Shown piece after piece: positions 8,501 through 14,367 of a stretch of 43,949 bases of DNA (its first letter is position 1; each line of letters begins with the position of its first letter). The stretch covers positions 1 to 43,949 of the forward strand of contig CANRFN010000038.1 of NCBI GenBank assembly GCA_947629915.1, written 5' to 3'. The position numbers were made by a program, and so were the translations under genes. Origin of the DNA: an uncultured Oscillospiraceae bacterium. Its GTDB lineage: Bacteria > Bacillota > Clostridia > Oscillospirales > Oscillospiraceae. The notes beneath the pieces were generated by a model. It saw only the letters and a program-made list of their open reading frames with translations. It did no database searches and was not told where the DNA came from.

Positions 8501-8728
8501 CTGCGGGCAGGTACACGAGGACACAGTCTGCAGGTCGTTGCCTGTACCAGACACCTGAATGGTGGCGGTATCCGTGTCATAGAGCACCACGGTACCCCGA
8601 ATCCAGGTGGTTTTCCCGTTCTGGTGAATATTCAGATCGCGTACGCGGCTGGCCCACATCCGGCGCTTCTCGCTGGTGGAGGCGCCATCGTTGAACCGGC
8701 CAAGCAGGCTGGTCAAATTCTGTAGCAT
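5525..8728 (-). CDS. SNF2-family helicase with SWIM zinc finger
   Basis: A 1067-residue SNF2-type DNA translocase. A SWIM zinc finger sits at residues 72-85 (CTC, then CEH), followed by a bacterial SNF2-associated region, and the ATPase in the last 450 residues. Visible motifs are GLGKT (Walker A, near 640), DEAQ (motif II, near 733), GTPIENR, the second RecA lobe with [34 protein letters not shown] and DRAHRIGQ. The length and layout are usual for the SWIM-SNF2 proteins of Firmicutes, thought to remodel protein-DNA or nucleic acid complexes; the exact substrate is unknown. It lies 76 bases after the mini alkyltransferase gene and is probably the last gene of that operon. Convergent with the paralogue array; no functional link is shown. 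Confidence 0.93.
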   Translation of the reverse strand: [1067 protein letters not shown]

Positions 8729-8804
8729 GCTCTGCCCTCACAGTCTTCAACATTGGCAATGCACCCGCCGCCTGGGGCAGGCGGCAGATGCAGTTCGTTA
8801 TGGA

Positions 8805-9134
8805 TCAGGGGTCTGGCAACGTCTCGTCCGGCCTCCAGAGGTGGCGGTCCAGGTCCACCCTGCCGTCCAGGGTAAAGGTCACGCCCTCCGCCTCCAGCAG
8901 GGCCCGCTGGGTGCCCGGCGCGTAGGTGTCAAAGGCGGGTTTTGTGCCGCCGAAGCGGTCCACCACCCGGTGGCACGGCACGGCGGGATCGGAGCAGCCA
9001 GACAGCACCGTCCCCACCACCCGGGACGCCCGGGGTGCGCCCACCCGCAGTGCCAGCTGCCCGTAGGTGGCCACCTGTCCCCGGGGAATCCGCCGCACCT
9101 CTGCCAGCACCCGGGCGGAAAAACCCTGGTCCAT
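8805..9134 (-). CDS. Mini O6-alkylguanine alkyltransferase (catalytic/DNA-binding domain only)
   Basis: A 109-residue protein equal to the C-terminal domain of Ogt/MGMT. It shows the helix-turn-helix part (RIPRGQVATYGQLA), the Arg-finger region (PRASRVVGTVLSG) and the active-site PCHRVV with Cys54. The usual N-terminal domain is absent. Alkyltransferase-like proteins of this size normally have Trp or Ala in place of the Cys, whereas here Cys is kept, so it may remove alkyl groups itself or act as a flag for other repair. The ATG overlaps the stop of lysA (TGATG), which indicates translational coupling. SNF2 follows 76 bases downstream. Confidence 0.88.
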   Translation of the reverse strand: MDQGFSARVLAEVRRIPRGQVATYGQLALRVGAPRASRVVGTVLSGCSDPAVPCHRVVDRFGGTKPAFDTYAPGTQRALLEAEGVTFTLDGRVDLDRHLWRPDETLPDP

Positions 9135-10393
9135 CAGTCCCAGACGATGGTGGCGAAGTAGTCCTCCGGGGTCTCCGCCCGGCGGAGGAGCTTCACGCTG
9201 CCGTCTTCCCGCAGCAGCAGTTCGGCGGAGCGGAGCTTGCCGTTGTAGTTGTAGCCCATGGAGAAGCCGTGGGCGCCGGTGTCGTGGATGGCCAGGATGT
9301 CCCCCATGTGGATTGCAGGCAGCTGCCGGTTGATGGCGAACTTGTCCGAGTTCTCGCAGAGGGAGCCCACCACATCATAGACGTGGTCTGCCGGCTCGTC
9401 CTCCCGGCCCAGCACCGTGATGTGGTGATAGGCCCCGTAGATGGCCGGGCGCATCAGGTTGGCCGCGCAGGCGTCCACCCCGATGTACTCCTTGTAGATG
9501 TGCTTTTCGTGGACGGCGGTGGTGATGAGAAGGCCGTTGGGCCCCAGCATGAACCGGCCCAGTTCCGTGAAGATGGCCGCGTCACCCAGGCCTGCGGGCA
9601 CCATGATCTCCTGGAAGGCCTGGCGCACGCCCTCGCCGATGACGGCGATGTCGTTGGCAGGCTGCTCCGGGCGGTACGGGATGCCCACGCCGCCGGAGAG
9701 GTTGATGAAGGCGATGGAGCAGCCGGTCTTCTCGGCGATCTCCGCGGCGGCGGTGAAGAGGATCCGGGCCAGCGCGGGATAGTAGTCGTTGGAGATGGTG
9801 TTGGACGCCAGGAAAGCGTGGATGCCGAAGCGCTTGGCCCCCATGGCCTTCAGGCGGACAAAGGCCTCTTCCAGTTGGGCGCGGGTCATGCCGTACTTGG
9901 CCTCGCCGGGGTTGTCCATCACCTGGAAGCCCTCTTTGCTCTCCCCCAGTTGGAAGACCCCGCCGGGATTGTACCGGCAGCACACCAGCTCCGGCACATG
10001 CCCCAGGGTCTTCTCCAGGAAGTCCACATGGGTGATGTCGTCCAGGTTGATGATGGCCCCCAGCTGATCCGCCAGCTGATACTCCTTGGCCGGCGTCTCA
10101 TTGGAGGAGAACATGATGTCGTGGCCGGTGAAGCCGCAGCGGTCCGCCATCATCAGTTCGGTGAGGGAGGAGCAGTCTGTGCCGCAGCCCTCCTCCTGGA
10201 GGATCTTCAGAATGCCGGGGGTGGGGGTGGCCTTTACGGCGAAGTACTCCCGAAAGCCGGGGTTCCAGGCGAAGGCATCTCTCAGGGCTCTGGCGGTGCG
10301 GCGGATCCCCGCCTCGTCATAGATGTGGAACGGCGTGGGATAGGTTTTTATGATCTCCTTGGCCTGGGCCAACGTGAGAAAGGGGCGTTTCAT
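9134..10393 (-). CDS. lysA: Diaminopimelate decarboxylase family enzyme
   Basis: A 419-residue fold-type III PLP decarboxylase, which converts meso-diaminopimelate to lysine and CO2 in the cytosol. Residue Lys54 in FAVKATPTP is the expected PLP lysine; SGGVGIPY is the glycine-rich phosphate loop region; ELGRFML, MRPAIYGAYHHI and CENSDKFA (catalytic Cys of the neighbouring subunit) follow in order. It belongs to the LysA branch that lacks extra domains; related carboxynorspermidine or D-ornithine decarboxylases cannot be excluded. ATG start has AAAGGA about 12 bases upstream. The stop overlaps the start of the alkyltransferase gene, and the SseB-like gene ends 93 bases upstream. Confidence 0.88.
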   Translation of the reverse strand: MKRPFLTLAQAKEIIKTYPTPFHIYDEAGIRRTARALRDAFAWNPGFREYFAVKATPTPGILKILQEEGCGTDCSSLTELMMADRCGFTGHDIMFSSNETPAKEYQLADQLGAIINLDDITHVDFLEKTLGHVPELVCCRYNPGGVFQLGESKEGFQVMDNPGEAKYGMTRAQLEEAFVRLKAMGAKRFGIHAFLASNTISNDYYPALARILFTAAAEIAEKTGCSIAFINLSGGVGIPYRPEQPANDIAVIGEGVRQAFQEIMVPAGLGDAAIFTELGRFMLGPNGLLITTAVHEKHIYKEYIGVDACAANLMRPAIYGAYHHITVLGREDEPADHVYDVVGSLCENSDKFAINRQLPAIHMGDILAIHDTGAHGFSMGYNYNGKLRSAELLLREDGSVKLLRRAETPEDYFATIVWD

Positions 10394-10486
10394 GCTTGTC
10401 TCTGTCCTTTCTGTGGTTCACTGGGCATCCGCGGGACGGTGCAATTTGCATCGCTGCCGGCAGCGGCCTGGCAGCTGGTTTTGGAT

Positions 10487-10942
10487 TCAGAATGGCTTTG
10501 CCGGGGCAAATCCGATGGGCTTGGGATAGACTCTCCCCTCAGACAGGGAGAACAGCAGTTCCCGGGTGATGACGATACCGCCGTTCTTCTCGCTGGGGTT
10601 GATCGCCAGCCGCTTGATCTGGGGCTTGTGGTATATGTTCTGGATCATGGTGCGGATGTCGAAATCGCCGTAGTTCATGACGTACTGCCCGGCCCGCTTT
10701 CGGCTGGTGAAAAGGACAAAGGTGCGGTCGTCCCAGTCCCCCAGATAGGCCATATTCACCCTGCCCCCGCCCATGTTCAGCACCATGGCGGGGATCAGCA
10801 GGGCCTCATCGTATCCCTTGTGCAGGAGATGGGCAAAGGTCCGCGCCCCCTCCTCTTTGATCTCTTTCGTGCTCTTGCCGCTCTGGCGGAAGAGGTCATC
10901 CCACTGTCGGTCCAGCATGTTGCGGTACTGTTGGTTGGTCAT
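10487..10942 (-). CDS. SseB-like N-terminal domain protein
   Basis: A 151-residue soluble protein. The middle part (ALLIPAMVLNMGG, then FVLFTSRKRAGQYV) and the later LAINPSEKNGGIVITRELL match the pattern of the SseB N-terminal domain, in which a strand ending in FTS precedes a short helix and an NP motif precedes the last strand. SseB proteins are of poorly known function (linked to serine sensitivity in E. coli). The ATG is preceded by GAGGGATATCT. It begins 27 bases after rlmH ends, so it is likely to be cotranscribed with walJ-rlmH. Family assignment is moderate, from pattern only. Confidence 0.6.
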   Translation of the reverse strand: MTNQQYRNMLDRQWDDLFRQSGKSTKEIKEEGARTFAHLLHKGYDEALLIPAMVLNMGGGRVNMAYLGDWDDRTFVLFTSRKRAGQYVMNYGDFDIRTMIQNIYHKPQIKRLAINPSEKNGGIVITRELLFSLSEGRVYPKPIGFAPAKPF

Positions 10943-10969
10943 AGATATCCCTCTCTGTTCAAAGAATGG

Positions 10970-11452
10970 TCACTTGTGGTATTCCGATCCCTCCTGGATC
11001 TTGTACGCCCGGTAGATCTGCTCCAGCAGCATCACCCGGGCCAGGTGGTGGGGAAAAGTCATGGGGGACATGGAGAGCCGCTCCCGGCACTCCCGCTTCA
11101 GCCCGGCATCCAGCCCGTAGCTGCCGCCGATGAGAAAGACCACCCGGGGGTCCGCCTGCATGGTCTGGGTCTGGAGCATGGCGGCCAGCGCCTCGCTGGA
11201 GCGCTCTTTTCCCTCGATGCAGAGGGCCACGGTATAGGCTCCGGCTGGGATCTTGGCGCGGATCATGCCCGCCTCTTTGGCCAGGGCCGCCTGAATCTGG
11301 GCGCTGGAGGGGCTTTTCGGCAGCTTCTCCTCCGGGAGCTCCGCGATCTCCAGCTTACAGTACCCGCTGAGCCGCTTGACGTACTCCGCCACGGCTTCCT
11401 GCCAGAACTTCTCCTTCAGCTTCCCCACGCAGACGATCGTCACAGACTGCAC
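10970..11452 (-). CDS. rlmH: 23S rRNA pseudouridine-1915 N3-methyltransferase RlmH
   Basis: A 160-residue SPOUT-class methyltransferase. It uses S-adenosylmethionine to methylate pseudouridine 1915 in helix 69 of 23S rRNA on the 70S ribosome. Evidence is the start VTIVCVGKLKEKFW, the cofactor loop FLIGGSYGL, and the C-terminal RAYKIQEGSEYHK, which matches the family's usual YRAxKI..G..YHK ending. Normal length. The start is GTG 11452, with GGAGG 7 bases upstream inside the end of the walJ-like gene; the two genes overlap by 13 bases. The WalJ-RlmH neighbourhood is common in Firmicutes. Confidence 0.97.
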   Translation of the reverse strand: MQSVTIVCVGKLKEKFWQEAVAEYVKRLSGYCKLEIAELPEEKLPKSPSSAQIQAALAKEAGMIRAKIPAGAYTVALCIEGKERSSEALAAMLQTQTMQADPRVVFLIGGSYGLDAGLKRECRERLSMSPMTFPHHLARVMLLEQIYRAYKIQEGSEYHK

Positions 11453-12246
11453 GAGGGGACCTCCTGCCAGCCGGAGTTCACATGCCTGGGGGCCACTGTG
11501 ATGAGCACGTCCTCTCCAGGGGCTGCGCCGGCGGCCTGGAAGGCGCTCACCGCCGCCGCCATAGCCAGCTCCGGGGTGTTGTTCTCCTCGGAGAGATGGG
11601 CCATCACAAAGTGCTGGCAGCCGGTCTCCGCCGCGTGGATTGCCAGTTGGGCCCCCACCTCATTGCTGAGATGTCCCTTCTCTCCCAGGATCCGGGCCTT
11701 CAGCATGGCGGGATAGGGTCCATTGCGCAGCATGGGGATGTCGTGGTTCATCTCCCCCACCAGCACGCCGCAGCCGCGCACCGCCTCCCAGGCCTCCCGG
11801 GTGATCACGCCGGTGTCGGTGCAGAGGGCCATTTTGCAGTCTCCGGAGGTGATGGTGTACCCCACCGGACAGGCGGCATCGTGGCTGTTGGGGAAGCTCT
11901 CCACCACCAGGTCTCCGATGCCGAAGCACTGCCCCGGCTCGAAGGTCCAGCACTGGTCCGGAATGAGATTCTGCACCCGGGATGCCATGGCGTCAATGGT
12001 GGCCATCGGGGCGTAGATGGGGACCCGGATCTTCTTCAGCAGGTTGGTGAGCCCGTTGACGTGGTCTGTGTGCTCATGGGTGATCAGGATCCCGGAGAGG
12101 CTCAGCGGGTCCAGATCCAGATCGGTGAGGCCATCCAGGATGCGCTTGCAGGAGATGCCCGCATCGATGAGAATGTTCCATCTGCCGTCTGAGACCACGG
12201 TACAATTTCCAGATGAGCCACTTGCCAGGGTGGCAATTCGCAGCAT
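11440..12246 (-). CDS. walJ: WalJ/YycJ-type metallo-beta-lactamase-fold hydrolase
   Basis: A 268-residue metallo-beta-lactamase-fold protein of the YycJ family, thought to be a 5'-to-3' double-strand DNA exonuclease acting in repair. It begins with MLRIATLASGSSGNCTVV, the family's typical start, then has the zinc motif THEHTDHVNG, NSHDAACPVGY, and late AHLSEENNTPELA. The frame is open upstream to 12312, but ATG 12246 is preceded by GGAGGGATACAT and matches the family start. It leads the minus-strand cluster with rlmH (13-base overlap). Two 16-base direct repeats lie about 45 bases upstream of the start. Confidence 0.93.
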   Translation of the reverse strand: MLRIATLASGSSGNCTVVSDGRWNILIDAGISCKRILDGLTDLDLDPLSLSGILITHEHTDHVNGLTNLLKKIRVPIYAPMATIDAMASRVQNLIPDQCWTFEPGQCFGIGDLVVESFPNSHDAACPVGYTITSGDCKMALCTDTGVITREAWEAVRGCGVLVGEMNHDIPMLRNGPYPAMLKARILGEKGHLSNEVGAQLAIHAAETGCQHFVMAHLSEENNTPELAMAAAVSAFQAAGAAPGEDVLITVAPRHVNSGWQEVPSCSL

Positions 12247-12288
12247 ATGTATCCCTCCGTATCGGGGAACTTCCCCTTCTCTTGTATT

Positions 12289-12320
12289 TCTCTCGAAACT
12301 CAAATCTCTCAAAACTCAAA
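12289..12320. repeat. Tandem 16-base direct repeat
   Basis: TCTCTCGAAACTCAAA (12289-12304) is followed directly by TCTCTCAAAACTCAAA (12305-12320), differing at one base. It lies between the walJ start and the murA-side terminator and forms that terminator's T-rich tail on the minus strand. Could be a short slippage repeat or a regulatory site. Confidence 0.7.
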
Positions 12321-12346
12321 AAGGAGCGGTATACAACCGCCCCTTT
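12311..12346 (-). terminator. Terminator downstream of murA
   Basis: On the minus strand, AAAGGGGCGGT and ACCGCTCCTTT (12336-12346 and 12320-12330) form a stem with one A-C mismatch, followed by TTTTTGAGTTTT. It is about 350 bases after the murA stop, so it ends a long murA 3' region or a separate small transcript. Confidence 0.65.
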
Positions 12347-12693
12347 CCCAGCTGATCGTATCGGTGTTTTGCAAGCAGAGATGTGCCAGACCAGGGGCAA
12401 AAGGCGAGAACAATGCCCCTTCTAATCGCGAGCCGGACGCTATATCAGCCCTCCCGCCGGCCGGCACCTTTGCCGGTTTTGCCTCCCAGAGGGCACAACA
12501 AACCAAAGGGGGTACCCTCCCGCAAAAAAACGGGCCCCCAGACAGGGCGAAAGGCGGACGCACCCGCCGCTACAGCTGCAGATCCGCACACGGATCTGCA
12601 TTGGGGAATCCCCCGCCGAAAAGACAGGCGAAGAGGCGGCGATGCCGGAATGAGACGGCAAATTGCCGGGTAAAATGGATGAAACAGGCCTTT
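12347..12693. other. murA 3' intergenic region with hairpins, no gene seen
   Basis: No frame here has a family match or ribosome site. Structures seen are a perfect 10-bp hairpin TGCAGATCCG-CACA-CGGATCTGCA (12577-12600), a small plus-strand hairpin CCGGCA/TGCCGG followed by TTTT (12461-12480), and the short palindrome GGGTACCC. The stretch could be an extended murA 3' untranslated region. Confidence 0.5.
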
Positions 12694-13992
12694 TCAGCCC
12701 ACGTTGCGCACCGAGGTGGTCTCCTCGTCCGGCACCTCTACCGTGCAGATGTCTGCCCCGATGCCATTGAGCTTGCCGATGAGGTTCTCATAGCCCCGCT
12801 CGATGTGCTTGATGTTGGACACCTCGCTGGTGCCCTCGGCGGCGAGCCCGGCGATCACCATGGCGGCGCCGGCGCGAAGGTCGCAGGCCTCCATGGGGGC
12901 GCCGATGAGCTTCTCCACCCCTTCGATGACGGCGATCTTGCCCTCCACCTGGATGCTAGCGCCCAGACGGCGGAACTCCTCCACATAGCGGTACCGGTTG
13001 CCCCAGACGCCCTCGGTGAGCACCGATGTGCCCTTGGCGGTGGACAACACGGCCGCGATCTGGGGCTGCATGTCCGTGGGAAAGCCGGGATACGGCATGG
13101 TCTTGATGTTGGTGCGCTGGAGCGGGCCGTTGCGGCGGACGATGAGGGTGTCCCCGTCCTCCTCCACCTCCACGCCCATCTCCTGGAGCTTGGCGGTGAT
13201 GCACTCCATGTGCTTGGGAATCACGTTGCAGATGCGCACCTCGCCGCCGCAGGCGGCCACGCAGGCCATATAGGTGCCGGCCTCGATCTGATCGGGGATG
13301 ATGGAGTACTCACCGCCCCGAAGGCGCTTGACGCCGCGGATTTTGATGACATCTGTGCCGGCACCGGTGATATCAGCGCCCATGGAGTTCAGGAAGTTGG
13401 CCACATCCACGATGTGGGGCTCCTTGGCCGCGTTTTCAATGACGGTCATGCCCTGGGCCAGGGTGGCGGCCAGCATGATGTTGATGGTTGCCCCTACCGA
13501 GGCGATGTCCAGATAGATATGGGCCCCGTGGAGTTTGCCCTCCGGGGCTCTGGCATACACATAGCCGCTGTGCACCTCCACCTGGGCGCCCAGGGCGGTG
13601 AGTCCTTTTTCATGAAGGTCGATGGGACGGCCGCCCAGGTCGCAGCCGCCGGGGAGCGGCACCTCTGCCCAGCCGTAGCGGCCGAGCAGCGCACCGATGA
13701 GATAGTAACTGGCTCTTATTTTTCTTCCCTGCTCATAGGGGATTTGCTGGTTCAAAATGTGCGTACAATCTATGTCCATGGTTGTGCGGTTTACGGTGCG
13801 AACGTGCGCACCCAGATCCTGCATGATGTTCAGGAGAAGGTCCACATCGCTGATTGCGGGGATATTTTCGATTCGGCATGCACCTTCCACCATCAAAGCG
13901 GCGGGTAGAATGCCCACAGCCGCGTTTTTTGCGCCGCTGATATCTACTCTGCCATAAAGCGGTCTCCCGCCATGAATGACATATTTTCTCAA
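12694..13992 (-). CDS. murA: UDP-N-acetylglucosamine 1-carboxyvinyltransferase
   Basis: A 432-residue EPSP-synthase-fold enzyme that transfers enolpyruvate from phosphoenolpyruvate to UDP-GlcNAc, the first committed step of peptidoglycan synthesis. It carries Lys22-Asn23 in SGAKNAAV, the active-site loop LPGGCDLGGRP with the reactive Cys (so fosfomycin-sensitive type rather than the Asp form), and the C-terminal DLRAGAAMVIAGLAAEG. Usual length. The start is TTG 13992, chosen because GAGGTG lies 5 bases upstream and RKYVIHGGRPLYG matches the family start. Its promoter lies at 14096-14124 and it stands alone. Whether this is MurAA or MurAB cannot be told from this window. Confidence 0.96.
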   Translation of the reverse strand: MRKYVIHGGRPLYGRVDISGAKNAAVGILPAALMVEGACRIENIPAISDVDLLLNIMQDLGAHVRTVNRTTMDIDCTHILNQQIPYEQGRKIRASYYLIGALLGRYGWAEVPLPGGCDLGGRPIDLHEKGLTALGAQVEVHSGYVYARAPEGKLHGAHIYLDIASVGATINIMLAATLAQGMTVIENAAKEPHIVDVANFLNSMGADITGAGTDVIKIRGVKRLRGGEYSIIPDQIEAGTYMACVAACGGEVRICNVIPKHMECITAKLQEMGVEVEEDGDTLIVRRNGPLQRTNIKTMPYPGFPTDMQPQIAAVLSTAKGTSVLTEGVWGNRYRYVEEFRRLGASIQVEGKIAVIEGVEKLIGAPMEACDLRAGAAMVIAGLAAEGTSEVSNIKHIERGYENLIGKLNGIGADICTVEVPDEETTSVRNVG

Positions 13993-14095
13993 GGTAGCAC
14001 CTCAAACTCCCGGCCGAGCCGGTTTAATAACACCCTGAACGGGCGGAAATCATTATCATCAGGCCTGAGAACCCCAGGTTCACAAAGGCGTGAGT

Positions 14096-14124
14096 ATTAT
14101 AGCACCATTGGCAGGCAAAGGCAA
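14096..14124 (-). promoter_or_regulatory. Sigma-A promoter of murA
   Basis: On the minus strand, TTGCCT (14119-14124), 17 bases, TATAAT (14096-14101). The -10 box is perfect. The distance to the TTG start is about 100 bases. Confidence 0.65.
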
Positions 14125-14259
14125 CCAGAAAGTTTAGAATCGCCCAAGAAAAAACCGCAAAAATGTAACTCCCAAATATTCCCTGCCTCAGAATGCCCCC
14201 ATCTCCCCCATTCTATGCGGCCCGATTTGTGAATTTTCCGTGAAACCTGTGATTTTCTC

Positions 14260-14288
14260 TTGCAATCCTGCGGGAAAGGGTCTATAGT
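14260..14288 (+). promoter_or_regulatory. Sigma-A promoter of htpG
   Basis: TTGCAA (14260-14265), 17 bases, TATAGT (14283-14288). The CIRCE operator begins 4 bases after the -10 box, covering the start of transcription. Confidence 0.85.
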
Positions 14289-14291
14289 GTG

Positions 14292-14318
14292 CTAGCACTC
14301 TCAAGGCGAGAGTGCTAA
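14292..14318 (+). promoter_or_regulatory. CIRCE operator (HrcA site) before htpG
   Basis: CTAGCACTC, nine bases, GAGTGCTAA. Consensus is TTAGCACTC-N9-GAGTGCTAA, so one arm is perfect and the other differs at one position. HrcA repressor bound here would block the promoter at 14260-14288; heat shock would relieve it. In many Firmicutes CIRCE controls groESL and dnaK rather than htpG. Confidence 0.93.
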
Positions 14319-14367
14319 AATCAGACAATGAGAATCATCTTTTCGAATATAAGAGGAGTGCACAGCA

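Noticed and set aside
8942..11716. 924-codon plus-strand open frame
   Set aside because: Antisense to lysA, the SseB-like gene, rlmH and part of walJ. It is an effect of high GC content, with no domain or ribosome site.
12383..12673. 96-codon plus-strand frame between walJ and murA
   Set aside because: No ribosome site, basic low-complexity product, and it crosses several hairpins.
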